A DNA stretch of 64,000 nt, taken from contig CP036432.1 of assembly GCA_007753675.1 (NCBI GenBank), positions 7,132,233 through 7,196,232 on the forward strand, in the 5' to 3' direction. Below, in pieces: positions 27,685 to 36,830 of this stretch. The notes below the pieces were generated by a model. That model was given only the letters and a program-made list of their open reading frames with translations. It did not search any database and was not told the origin of the DNA. Origin of the DNA: Stieleria magnilauensis (GTDB lineage Bacteria; Planctomycetota; Planctomycetia; Pirellulales; Pirellulaceae). The translations under genes and the position numbers were made by a program. The stretch's first letter is position 1; each line of letters opens with the position of its first letter.

Positions 27685-28338
27685 ATGGCGAGCGATACCC
27701 CAGACGACCCGCCGGAAGACATCCCGGCGTGGTTCATGACGTACAGCGACGTGATCACGCTGTTGATGACGTTCTTTATTCTGTTGTTGACGTTTGCCAC
27801 GACCGAGCCGGAGCGGTTTGAAAAGGTCACCGCCAGCGTGTTCGGCGCTGCCGGAGCGACGGGTGTGGCGGGTCATGAGCATGACAAGTTGGATCGCAAC
27901 TCGTGGAGCCAACGGATCCGTCCGCGGGCGGCTCGGATCGCGATGCAGGGCAGCGAAATGCCGCCGATCGAAAAAGAAATGACGACCAAAGCGATCGGAC
28001 GCGGTTTGGAAGCAGTCAGCGAACAGGCCAGTCAAAAGGACGTGATGAAGTCCTACGCCTTTGAAATGCCGCTGGACAAACTGGTCGATCGCAATCTGAA
28101 ACTCACCCAACGCGGGATGCAAGTCGCCGCCAAGTTGTCTGCTCAATTGAGGTCGCTTAGCATTCACTGCACGTTCGAAATCTCGGACCGTGACATGGAC
28201 CAGCGGGTCTGTGCGCTGGCAGACCATCTGTACCACGTCGAACGCGCCCGTCCGGGGCAAATCGGAACCAGCGTCGCCGACAACGTGACTTCGCGAATGG
28301 TTCGAATCGTGATTGAAAAATACGAGGGCAACCGATGA
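27685..28338 (+). CDS. motB: flagellar stator protein MotB
   Basis: MotB is the ion-carrying stator subunit that anchors to peptidoglycan. This copy has 217 residues from ATG 27685. The membrane helix TYSDVITLLMTFFILLLTF carries the essential aspartate. The C-terminal domain is OmpA-like in position, with SRMVRIVIEKY at the end in place of the usual NRRVEI strand, but the peptidoglycan-binding TD...N...R pattern is hard to recognise. A MotB-like gene overlaps its stop. Confidence 0.88.
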   Translation: MASDTPDDPPEDIPAWFMTYSDVITLLMTFFILLLTFATTEPERFEKVTASVFGAAGATGVAGHEHDKLDRNSWSQRIRPRAARIAMQGSEMPPIEKEMTTKAIGRGLEAVSEQASQKDVMKSYAFEMPLDKLVDRNLKLTQRGMQVAAKLSAQLRSLSIHCTFEISDRDMDQRVCALADHLYHVERARPGQIGTSVADNVTSRMVRIVIEKYEGNR

Positions 28339-29078
28339 GCAAACGGAAAAAGCTGGCGCCGAGCGTTCCCAGCAAGGCGTACCTGGTTTCGTTCGGCGAC
28401 ACGATGACGGCACTGCTGGCGTTTTTTATCGTGCTCAATTCATTGGCCAAGGAACAGACCGGGGCGAACATGCACTCCGGTACCGGCTCCTTCGTCAACG
28501 CATTCTCCAGCTCCGGCCAACCCGGTCATCTCAGTGGCAGCCGCTCCAACGAGGTGATTCAGCAAGAAGCGCAAAAGCCGATCTATGCCCTGGCGGAGAA
28601 CATGGAGGACAAGTCGGATAAGAACGTCGGCCCCGACGACGTCAACGAACACCAGCGGGTCATCGACCGCGAGAAAGAGCAATTCCAAAAATTCCTTACC
28701 GAGTTGGAATCGCAGTTGGACCTGGACGCGCTGCCGAAAATCGAAGACCAGGTCGTGTTCGATTCGTTCGAGCCACCGGATGCGGCCACCGGGAAACTCA
28801 GCTTGCACGCCGTCCAGCTGATTTCCGAAGCGGTGTCGAAGCTGCGTGAACCCGGCGTGACGCTGGAAATCGTACTTTGGGCGGACATGCCCCGGGCGTC
28901 CAGCTTAAAACGAAAGCTGGACAAATCCGTGGAACTGCGTCGTGAAGTCGAGCGGACGTTCTGGATGAAAGCCACCCAAAAGACTCGAATTCGCTACCGC
29001 GTCAAACCATGGCTGTTCGCCGACGCCAAACGACCGTACTTGTCGGTAATCCTGGGCAAGACGTCCGAGGCGCCCTGA
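28335..29078 (+). CDS. second MotB-like stator protein
   Basis: This 247-residue protein starts in an ATGA overlap with motB. It has a basic N-terminus and one membrane helix SFGDTMTALLAFFIVLNSLA, again with an aspartate near its beginning, so it could carry ions like MotB. The periplasmic part is mostly helical and charged (KEQFQKFLTELESQL, KLREPGVTLEIVLWADMP), and I cannot find a canonical OmpA peptidoglycan-binding motif. The two tandem genes are clearly different in sequence and are not a frameshifted pair. A hetero-MotB stator is inference. Confidence 0.8.
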   Translation: MSKRKKLAPSVPSKAYLVSFGDTMTALLAFFIVLNSLAKEQTGANMHSGTGSFVNAFSSSGQPGHLSGSRSNEVIQQEAQKPIYALAENMEDKSDKNVGPDDVNEHQRVIDREKEQFQKFLTELESQLDLDALPKIEDQVVFDSFEPPDAATGKLSLHAVQLISEAVSKLREPGVTLEIVLWADMPRASSLKRKLDKSVELRREVERTFWMKATQKTRIRYRVKPWLFADAKRPYLSVILGKTSEAP

Positions 29079-32000
29079 TCACTCCTTCGATTCATCGAGC
29101 AACGTGATCAGCTCGTCGATGGCACGAGTCAGTTCGGGGTTCTGGTCTTCGTCCCGGATCTGGTGAAGCCAATCGGTTGCTTGGATCGTTTGCTCATACG
29201 TCAACGTCGCATCAGCTGTGGTGACGATCGCGGATCGATTTGCGGACGTGCCGGCGATGGCCGGTGCATCGTTGATCGGGCCGCTGGTGTTCTGGTTTTC
29301 GCCGCCCTGTGATGGGTCAGCCTGTGGTGCGTTCACCAAGGGTGTGTTTTGCAAGGGCAAGCCGGACGGGGCGCGGTCGGCAGGAGAATTTTCGGCGGTC
29401 CCTTGGTCGTTGGAATCACCAGCATCTGGCCCGGTCGCGGGACTGTGGTTGCTGCCGCCGACGGTTCCGCCGTTCTGGAGCGTGTTGAGAATATTGATGA
29501 CCAGCAAGGCATCCAGCGCGGTGACTTGTCCGTCGCCGTTGACGTCGTATCCGTAGCCGGGGTCACCGGGGCCGACCGGACCGGGACCATAAATGTTCAG
29601 ATAATTGATGATGGCCAGTGCGTCGAGCGGCGTCACGGTTCCGTTGCCGTCGACGTCGTAGGGATTGTCATCGTTGTGGAATGGCGTTTCGTTCTCCAGG
29701 ACTTCGATCACAAACGTGGCCGTGACGGCATCGAAGACGGCCGACGTGTCTTGGGCGGTGATCGTCAGTTCGATCTGTTCAGCGGCCGAGCGACGGACGA
29801 ATCGATCGTCCAGGAGTTTCAGCTGTGATCCGTCGATTTCGAAACGTGGATCGTCGACGGTCAGTTCGTAACTGTCAGCGGCCGCGAGACCATCGAGATG
29901 GACATCCCCGACCTCCGCCCCCGATTCGAGTTCCATCACCGTCTGGTTGGACAAGGTGATTTCGGTGACCGCTTCGGGGACATCCACGATCGGGACGCGC
30001 ATCTCGGTCGACGTGGTGCTTCCCGCATTGTCGCTGGCGGTGACCGTCAGAACGACCACGGATTCGGCTTCGTAGTCGATCGATTCACCTTCCTTGAGCG
30101 AAAGTCGGTCCCCGTGGACGACGAATCGCTCGTCATCGACCGAAAAGGTCAGGGTCTGACCGCGATCCTGGTCGAACGCTTCCAATTCGGCCACGAACGC
30201 TTGTTCGTCGTTCTCCATCACCATCGTGTAGTACGCCATCAGATCCATGACCGGATCGTTTTCATCCAGGACCGGGACCACCAGGTCGTGGCTGAAGTAC
30301 TGTCCGGCGTCGCGGTCAAATCCCGCCACGAGCAGATAGATCTCTGGTTCGACCTCGTAGTCCAGGCCTCCGTTGACGAACACCAGCATGCCGTCTTCAA
30401 TCATGAAACGCGGATCGTAGACTTCCAGGTCGTAGTCGTTGTTGATGTCGGCGTCGTCGATGTGAAGCGCACCGACTTCGTAGCGGCCTTGGGCGTGCTC
30501 GGGGACACCGTCACCGAGGAGTCGGATGCCGCGCGGCAGATCGGGTTGGGGGGCGATCGAGACGCTGAATTGAATCGGCTGGGAGGGGGCTTGTCCGTCG
30601 TGGAACCGGACAGAGAAGGAGTCGATGCCGTTGTAGTCGGCATCGGGCTGGTACTTCAGGCCGCCGTCGGGACGGAGCGTGACCGAACCGTGGGCGGGTT
30701 CTTCAACGATCAATGAAATCAGCCGGTCTCGATTGGCGTCGGCAACCAACGCGGCGATTTCAGACGCATCGATTTCGAACGTCGCGTCTTCGCGAATGGA
30801 CGCATTGAATCGATCGGGGACGCTCGGATGGTCGTTCTCGCCATCGACTTGCACGCCGAATTCGATCTCGACCTCGTCGTCGTCACGTTCCACCACGACG
30901 CGGTGCGCCACCGGTTGATTTAACTTGACCGATGAGGTTCCGGAGTCACCCAGCAGGAACAACGAATCCAGCGACGGACCTGGGACAATGCCGACCGGAT
31001 TGCCCATCGATTCGGTCTCGATCGGAAGGCTCGTCAAAAGCTCGCCGTCGCGGATGTCGTGTAGCAACAGCACAAAGCCCGAATCGCGGGAGGTGACTGT
31101 CGCAATGGCCTCTTGTCCGGGAATGAAACTGGACGGGCCGGGCATTGGGGCAAAGCGGTGCAGGGGGGCGAAGCCGGCGTCGACATCCAGGATGCCCACG
31201 TCGCCTTCGGAATAACGCACCGCTAGCAGTCCCAAGGCATCATCGAAACTGAGCAACTCCGTCGCGCCGACGATTACCGTTTCGGTGCCGGAGATCCAGC
31301 TGGCCGCTTCGTTGCTCCACAACGTCGCCATCAATGCCGGCGTGAAACCGTCCTCGCCGGCGGCCATCGAGCCGGTCGTCGCGACCTGAGGCCACGCCAT
31401 CACGCTGCGGCTGCCGATTTCTCCGGGAGCTGTCGACAGATCGACCGAGTGGACCGACGCGAGCACTTGGGTGCTGGCCGGGACGGTGACACGGGTCGGC
31501 GTGACTTGTGCGTAAACCGGCAGGTCGCCGGAGCTGGACGGCGTGATCCGCAGCGTATGAATCGTACCGGGGTCGCCCTGTTCGCTGCCGGCAGCGATCA
31601 CGACGCCATTGCCGTCGGCTCCGACGGCGGATTGGGGAGCTGCGAACGCACGCGGGTCGGCCGAATATTGGATCAAACGCGGACCTTCGCCGCCGGCCGG
31701 CACCAACCAGATGCCTGATCGCTGTTGTCCGACTTCGGCGAAGGTGCCGGTGATGATCGACGCCGAAACCCCACCGGTCGGGCCGTTGGCGGTGGCGGTG
31801 ACCAGTGCCGTCGCGGTAAAGCTCAGGGGGACCTGTGACGTTCGGGTGCCAGCGGTATCGACCTGCACAAGCGTGTCCTCGGTCAACACGCCGAGCTGAT
31901 TGCCGGCCAGGATCGCATCGATGGGCGATTGAAACGACGCCGGCAACGGCGTCTGCACGGCGCCCACCGGAAAGGTTTGTCGTTGCTGCTGCGATCCGTC

Positions 32001-32396
32001 GAACAACCGCACCGGATACGTCCCGGCCGCCAGATCGTCGAACCGGAACTGGCCCTGGTCATCGCCGATCGCGTAGGGTTCGCCCGGGTCCAGGTTGGCG
32101 TTCTCGTTGGCATCGATGTACGCCAGTCGCGAGTCGAGCCGGACTTCCGAAGGGTCCGGACGCATCGAGCCGTCGAGGTCGTGGTAGACCGACCCGCTGA
32201 TGACCGCCAGCAGACGCCGCTGTCCCAGACTTTCAAAAATCAGTCGACGACGACGGCGTGACGACCGCGCCTTTTTCAACTCGCGTTCGCCGGTGGCTGA
32301 TTCGTCGCCACCCTCCTGCTGGGAAATTCCAGCATCCAACCGACGCGAACGATTGCTCGCGTTGCTACCTTTCGTTGATCGCCGGCGGGATCCCAT
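29079..32396 (-). CDS. secreted LEPR-XLL / dockerin-type cell-surface protein
   Basis: The 1105-residue protein starts at ATG 32396; the frame is open to 32576 but that leader lacks features. It begins with a basic stretch and FESLGQRRLLA, a variant of the LEPR-XLL motif that marks exported planctomycete surface proteins. A carboxypeptidase-regulatory-like domain follows (GSVYHDLDGSM, AYIDANENANLDPGE), then a long beta-rich body, a VCBS/tandem-Ig segment (DYNGIDSFSVRFHDG) and cadherin-like repeats (VLTVTASDNAG). Near the C-terminus two dockerin calcium loops are visible, DVDGNGTVTPLDAL and DVNGDGQVTALDAL. It ends stop-to-stop with the MotB-like gene. The ligand is unknown. Confidence 0.87.
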   Translation of the reverse strand: MGSRRRSTKGSNASNRSRRLDAGISQQEGGDESATGERELKKARSSRRRRRLIFESLGQRRLLAVISGSVYHDLDGSMRPDPSEVRLDSRLAYIDANENANLDPGEPYAIGDDQGQFRFDDLAAGTYPVRLFDGSQQQRQTFPVGAVQTPLPASFQSPIDAILAGNQLGVLTEDTLVQVDTAGTRTSQVPLSFTATALVTATANGPTGGVSASIITGTFAEVGQQRSGIWLVPAGGEGPRLIQYSADPRAFAAPQSAVGADGNGVVIAAGSEQGDPGTIHTLRITPSSSGDLPVYAQVTPTRVTVPASTQVLASVHSVDLSTAPGEIGSRSVMAWPQVATTGSMAAGEDGFTPALMATLWSNEAASWISGTETVIVGATELLSFDDALGLLAVRYSEGDVGILDVDAGFAPLHRFAPMPGPSSFIPGQEAIATVTSRDSGFVLLLHDIRDGELLTSLPIETESMGNPVGIVPGPSLDSLFLLGDSGTSSVKLNQPVAHRVVVERDDDEVEIEFGVQVDGENDHPSVPDRFNASIREDATFEIDASEIAALVADANRDRLISLIVEEPAHGSVTLRPDGGLKYQPDADYNGIDSFSVRFHDGQAPSQPIQFSVSIAPQPDLPRGIRLLGDGVPEHAQGRYEVGALHIDDADINNDYDLEVYDPRFMIEDGMLVFVNGGLDYEVEPEIYLLVAGFDRDAGQYFSHDLVVPVLDENDPVMDLMAYYTMVMENDEQAFVAELEAFDQDRGQTLTFSVDDERFVVHGDRLSLKEGESIDYEAESVVVLTVTASDNAGSTTSTEMRVPIVDVPEAVTEITLSNQTVMELESGAEVGDVHLDGLAAADSYELTVDDPRFEIDGSQLKLLDDRFVRRSAAEQIELTITAQDTSAVFDAVTATFVIEVLENETPFHNDDNPYDVDGNGTVTPLDALAIINYLNIYGPGPVGPGDPGYGYDVNGDGQVTALDALLVINILNTLQNGGTVGGSNHSPATGPDAGDSNDQGTAENSPADRAPSGLPLQNTPLVNAPQADPSQGGENQNTSGPINDAPAIAGTSANRSAIVTTADATLTYEQTIQATDWLHQIRDEDQNPELTRAIDELITLLDESKE

Positions 32397-32778
32397 TTCG
32401 TTCCGGTGAATTCCTAAATGGTGGAAGGTTCGGCACACCCCGTGCGGGTTCAGCTGCCCGCGCGCACAGCTCGATGCCGAGACCTCAGCGTTGACTTCGA
32501 CTGATCGTTTGGCGATTGGTTCCCACCGAGGGGGGTGTTTTTCTGCACATTGAGAAACTTTTTTACATTCTCCCAACTTGGTGGAGATGCAACACTCGCC
32601 GCTGAAGGCGTCTATGATACGCTGTAACCGGCAATTGCGGTTGAGAAATTGACCGCTTTTGAGCCGATTGAGGCACCACTTTTAACGCGTCAATCGTGGC
32701 TCCGCCCCGCAGACTTCAGCCCCGCAGATGAGGGACGGTCGGCCGTCTCCTTCGTCGCAACTTCTGACGAGATCGCAC
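32397..32778. other. divergent intergenic region
   Basis: These 382 bases separate the dockerin protein (minus) from the Met/Asp/Glu-rich protein (plus). I see a TATGAT at 32613-32618 but no good -35 hexamer 17 bases before it, so I do not call a promoter. No gene or strong inverted repeat was seen. Confidence 0.45.
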
Positions 32779-34467
32779 ATGGCTACTCTTTTGATGAACG
32801 TTCCGCAACGGTTCGGGTACCTGTTTTGTTTGCCGAAGGCCGCGGCAATGCCGCTGGTCGTGATCGCGATCGCCCTGGCCGGGATCGCCTACTCCGCCCC
32901 CCCCGCACATGCCCAAACCGAAGGCTACGAGGACGAGATGGGGATGGAGGGGTACGAAGACGAGATGGACATGGAAATGGGCATGGAGGAATACGACTCC
33001 GACATGTACGGATCGTCGGGTCCGGGTGGACGCTCCCGGTCGGGACGCGGCATGTCCACCCAAGACCTGGTCGCCGCACGGCTCTCCGCAGCCCTGACTT
33101 CGGCGTTTGAATCGACGAATTTCGCGACCTTGGCCGATCCGGCTGCCGCGCCGCCGGTCCAAGCCGGCCCCGTGTTGCTCAACGATGCCATCGTGGCCTA
33201 CGCCAAAGGCAAACACGAACTGGCCATGCGGCTTTACTTTGGCCACATCGTCGCCGAGTACGAATCGGCCCAGAACCAGCTTCAACTGGTCAAGTACAGC
33301 CCCCTGATGAAACGCCCGACGTGGCAATTGCGTTGGGGCATCTCGTACGCCGTGCGCGGCGACGCGACCGATCCGCAACCGATCGGTGACGTCAATCCGG
33401 CCGGACGCGGCGGATTCGGCAGCGGCTTCGACGACAGCGGGATGGAAGCCGGCATGGATGACTTTGGGATGGAAGAAGATTTCGGCGTGCCCGGCGGAAG
33501 TCGTGGCCCCCGCGGCAGTGGCGGACCGGGCATGGAGGGCATGGAGGACATGGATAGCATGGAAGACATGGACGGCATGGATGAGATGTACGAACAGGAA
33601 ATGATGATGATGGGCTCCGGCCGTGCCCGCACGCGTGCCGCTGCCCCGGCCGCCCTGAGTCCGGCCGACAGGCTCGCCGCCCTCGACGTGACCATGCTCA
33701 GCGAAGAAGCCGAAACGAGCCTATCCAACACCTTGGGAATGGTGACCACCATCCTGGGCGAAGAGTTTGATCGACGTTACACCCAGGGCGACTTCGGTCG
33801 AGCGATGACGGATGTCACCGCCGAATCGGGCAGCGTGGAAACGGTCTCCGAAGAGTTTGTCCAGCTGATCGAAAGCGCAGGCGACTCCCTCCCACTGTGG
33901 CGGCCGGGAATCGTGTTTCTCGGCGAAGGCGACTCGTCGGACAACGTCCGACGGGCTCAAAAGGCCGGCTTGGATCTGATCATCCATCTCGATGTCCTGC
34001 TCAAACCGCTGCGTGGCGAGTACACCCAAAACATCAGCCGCTGCCGGTTGCTGCACGTGCCGACCGGCAAATCGCTGGGGGTCTCCAAGACGATTGATTC
34101 ACTCGAATTCGCCCAGAAAGCTCGGACGAAGAACATGGCCTCCAGGGACTACATCGGCGAGCAGTTGGCCAATTTCTTCGGAATCATCGATCGGGAAACC
34201 ATCACCACGGAACTTCCCAGCTTGACCCCTGCCATCGCCAGCAAACGAATCGGGTCGCTGTTGGCCAGCGGAGGCGGGCTGAATCTGCGAACGCTCGCCG
34301 AAGTTCGCTTGTTCCAATCCCAGCAACTGCTCAACGAAGATGAAGTGCTGACGGCCTTCGACATCGTCGGCGGCGAGGAAGCGATGGCGCTGATCTACGG
34401 ATCCGAAGAGGAACGTTTGCGGATCGTTCGCAAATGGGCCGCCGGACGCACCAGCGACGAGGAGTAG
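32779..34467 (+). CDS. exported protein with Met/Asp/Glu/Gly-rich repeats
   Basis: The 562-residue protein starts at ATG 32779, giving a signal peptide with hydrophobic core MPLVVIAIALAGIAYSAPP and cleavage near AHAQ. The mature N-terminus is a run of GYEDEMGMEGYEDEMDMEM, and a second block near residues 240-275 reads GMEGMEDMDSMEDMDGMDEM. Between and after them the protein is globular, with no recognised catalytic motif (ALDVTMLSEEAETSLSNTL, LWRPGIVFLGEGDS). The acidic Met-rich blocks may bind metal ions or act as flexible linkers; this is a guess. I do not recognise the family. Confidence 0.8.
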   Translation: MATLLMNVPQRFGYLFCLPKAAAMPLVVIAIALAGIAYSAPPAHAQTEGYEDEMGMEGYEDEMDMEMGMEEYDSDMYGSSGPGGRSRSGRGMSTQDLVAARLSAALTSAFESTNFATLADPAAAPPVQAGPVLLNDAIVAYAKGKHELAMRLYFGHIVAEYESAQNQLQLVKYSPLMKRPTWQLRWGISYAVRGDATDPQPIGDVNPAGRGGFGSGFDDSGMEAGMDDFGMEEDFGVPGGSRGPRGSGGPGMEGMEDMDSMEDMDGMDEMYEQEMMMMGSGRARTRAAAPAALSPADRLAALDVTMLSEEAETSLSNTLGMVTTILGEEFDRRYTQGDFGRAMTDVTAESGSVETVSEEFVQLIESAGDSLPLWRPGIVFLGEGDSSDNVRRAQKAGLDLIIHLDVLLKPLRGEYTQNISRCRLLHVPTGKSLGVSKTIDSLEFAQKARTKNMASRDYIGEQLANFFGIIDRETITTELPSLTPAIASKRIGSLLASGGGLNLRTLAEVRLFQSQQLLNEDEVLTAFDIVGGEEAMALIYGSEEERLRIVRKWAAGRTSDEE

Positions 34468-34521
34468 CCGTCGCTCCGTCCGCTCGTTACCAACGCGTTC
34501 TCGATAACCGAATCATTGGAA

Positions 34522-34555
34522 GTGGCAGAATCATGCGGGAGAATCATTCTGCCAC
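34522..34555. terminator. hairpin between convergent genes
   Basis: GTGGCAGAAT and ATTCTGCCAC form a perfect 10 bp stem around 14 bases, lying between two convergent genes. Position suggests a bidirectional terminator, although no T run follows the stem. Confidence 0.5.
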
Positions 34556-34573
34556 CCCCGTCTTGCCAAGACC

Positions 34574-34589
34574 GCCGTCTGGCGACGGC
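34574..34589. repeat. GCCGTC-TGGC-GACGGC hairpin, copy 1
   Basis: A perfect 6 bp stem with a four-base loop lies in the same convergent gap. The same hairpin with matching flanks (CCGCCGTCTGGCGACGGCAG) recurs at 57185-57200, also between convergent genes. Confidence 0.6.
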
Positions 34590-34606
34590 AGCGACGCAGT
34601 CATCGT

Positions 34607-34670
34607 CCGCTCCGTGCTATCCGCTCCGTGCTATCCGCTCCGTGCTAAAAGCTAATAGCTAATAGCTAAC
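34607..34670. repeat. two short tandem repeats before the pepO-like stop
   Basis: Three copies of CCGCTCCGTGCTAT (the third partial) at 34607-34646 are followed by three copies of AGCTAAT (the third ending C) at 34650-34670. They lie just downstream of the M13 peptidase stop. No function can be read from them. Confidence 0.8.
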
Positions 34671-34672
34671 AC

Positions 34673-36712
34673 CTACCAGATTCGTACGCGGTCCTCGGGA
34701 GCAACGTACAACTCGTCGTCTTCGCTGACCTCGAAGGCTTCGTACCAGGCATCCATGTTGCGGACGATTCCGTTGACGCGAAACTCGCTGGGGCTGTGGG
34801 GATCGACGTTCAGTCGCCGCACCAATTCGGGGTCGCGATACAACCGTCGCCAGATTTGGGCCCAGCCCAGGAAGAACCGTTGGTCACCGGTCAGGCCGTC
34901 GATGACCGGAGCGGGGGAGTCGCCGAGGGACAAGCGATAGGCGGCATAGGCGACACTCAATCCGCCCAAGTCGCCGATGTTTTCCCCCAGCGTCAACTCG
35001 CCGTTGACGTATTTCCCTTCGATCGCTTCGAAACCGTTGTACTGCTCGACCAGCCCGCCGGCGCGTTTCTCGAATTCCGCCCGGTCTTCTTCGGTCCACC
35101 ACATCCGCAGGTTGCCGTTGCCGTCAAACTTGCTGCCCTTGTCATCGAACCCGTGGCTGAGTTCGTGACCGATCACGGCGCCGATCCCGCCGTAGTTGAC
35201 CGCATCATCGGCAGCCAGGTTAAAAAAGGGCGGCTGCAGGATTGCCGCGGGAAAGACGATTTCATTCATCGTCGGGTTGTAGTAGGCATTGATCGTTTGC
35301 GGGGTCATATGCCATTCGTTGCGGTCGATCGGACCGCCCAGCTTGTTGAGGTCACGCTCGTATTCGAACCGGGCCGACGCCAACAAATGATCGCCGAGCA
35401 CGCCGTCACCGATTTTCAGTTTGTCGTAGTCCTTCCACTCGTCGGGGTAACCGATTTTGGTCGTGAACTTGGACAGTTTTTCGAGCGCCTGTTTCTTGGT
35501 CCCTTCGCCCATCCAGTCGCGTGACTCGATGCGGCCTCGGAAGGCACGAATCAAGTTGTCGACCAATTCGTTCATCCGTTTCTTGGCGACGGGTTTGAAG
35601 TGTTTTTCGACATACAACTGGCCGACCAGTTCGCCCAGCACACCGCCGGTGACGTCCACACCGCGTTTCCACAGTGGTTGCTGGACGTCGATTCCGCTGA
35701 TCGCCGTGTCGTGGAAATCGAAATGGCGTTTCTCGAGTGTTTCGCTCAGCCCCGACGCCGAACCGTCGATCGTGTGGTAGGTGAAGTAGTCTTTCCATTG
35801 CTCGATCGAAAACTCGTCGAACAGCTCCGCCAACGCTTCGATGTAGGACGGCTGTCGGACGACGACGGTGTCGAGGGCGTCGATCCCCGCGGCTTGGGCG
35901 TAATCGAACCACTTCATCGTCCCCAACATCGCATCGATTTCGGCATGCGTTCGTTGGTTGTAGGTGGCGATCGGATCACGGTTTTCCGTTTTGGTCCAAT
36001 GAATCTTGGCGATCCTGCTTTCGATGTCGACGATCGATTTCGCCGCCGCCTCGGGGTCGGGGTGGTCGACAAACCGCAGCAGATCGGCGATGTACGTGTG
36101 CAGTTTGTGGCGCAGCTCGACGTAACGTTCTTCGTTCAGCAAGTAGTAGTCGCGGTCGGGCAGCGACAGGCCCGATTGCGTCACGTAAACGGTGTAGGCA
36201 TCGCTGTTTTTGGCGTCGATCGACACATAGGGAACCAGCGGCGCTCCGACGCCGGCGCGGCGCAGCGAGCCGATCGTGGTAGCCAGCGAGGTTTGTGAAT
36301 CGACCGCCGCGATCTCCGCCAGCAACGGTTCGATCGGGCGGAGCCCTGCGGCGTTTCGCGCTTCCAGGTCGAGCACACTGCCGTACAAATCGCCGACTTT
36401 CTGTTTCGGCGTGCCCGGCGCCGCGTTGGATTCGGCCGCCTGTTCGATCAGCGTTCGAACTTGGGCACGCGTGTTGTCATCCAGAACGGTGAAGATACCG
36501 TAGTTTGATTTGTCCGATGGGATCTCCGTTTCGGTCAACCAACGATCATTGGCATAGCGATAAAAATTGTCACCCGCAGCGACCGAATCACTGAAGATCG
36601 ACAGGTCGATGCCGGAGACTTTTTCGGCGGACTTTTCTTCAGCGACAACAGGCGAGAACGAGGCACAAGCGGCGAGCGTGACGACCGACAAACTCTTGGC
36701 GAAAAAACGCAT
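34673..36712 (-). CDS. M13 family zinc metallopeptidase (neprilysin/PepO type)
   Basis: The 679-residue protein has a signal peptide (KSLSVVTLAACASFSPVVA) and is probably exported. The zinc site is complete: HELSH in VIGHELSHGFDDKGSKF and the third ligand Glu in ENIGDLGGL. The substrate-binding NAYYNP is also present just before the zinc motif. M13 enzymes cleave small peptides. Length is normal for the family. Upstream (to the right) lies repeat array B. Confidence 0.95.
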   Translation of the reverse strand: MRFFAKSLSVVTLAACASFSPVVAEEKSAEKVSGIDLSIFSDSVAAGDNFYRYANDRWLTETEIPSDKSNYGIFTVLDDNTRAQVRTLIEQAAESNAAPGTPKQKVGDLYGSVLDLEARNAAGLRPIEPLLAEIAAVDSQTSLATTIGSLRRAGVGAPLVPYVSIDAKNSDAYTVYVTQSGLSLPDRDYYLLNEERYVELRHKLHTYIADLLRFVDHPDPEAAAKSIVDIESRIAKIHWTKTENRDPIATYNQRTHAEIDAMLGTMKWFDYAQAAGIDALDTVVVRQPSYIEALAELFDEFSIEQWKDYFTYHTIDGSASGLSETLEKRHFDFHDTAISGIDVQQPLWKRGVDVTGGVLGELVGQLYVEKHFKPVAKKRMNELVDNLIRAFRGRIESRDWMGEGTKKQALEKLSKFTTKIGYPDEWKDYDKLKIGDGVLGDHLLASARFEYERDLNKLGGPIDRNEWHMTPQTINAYYNPTMNEIVFPAAILQPPFFNLAADDAVNYGGIGAVIGHELSHGFDDKGSKFDGNGNLRMWWTEEDRAEFEKRAGGLVEQYNGFEAIEGKYVNGELTLGENIGDLGGLSVAYAAYRLSLGDSPAPVIDGLTGDQRFFLGWAQIWRRLYRDPELVRRLNVDPHSPSEFRVNGIVRNMDAWYEAFEVSEDDELYVAPEDRVRIW

Positions 36713-36830
36713 CGGGAACTCCGTTTACGGGACGAGTCGGGGTGCAAGGGTTGCGACGCACGATTCTACGCAGAAACCCGGCCAGGTCGTACCCGCACGA
36801 CTGGGTGCTGTCACGGAATTTCGACGCACA

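Noticed and set aside
28335..29078. Second MotB-like gene as a frameshifted duplicate of motB
   Set aside because: Both genes have complete frames, separate membrane helices and unlike periplasmic domains.
32613..32618. TATGAT as a -10 element for the Met/Asp/Glu-rich gene
   Set aside because: No reasonable -35 hexamer lies 16-18 bases before it.
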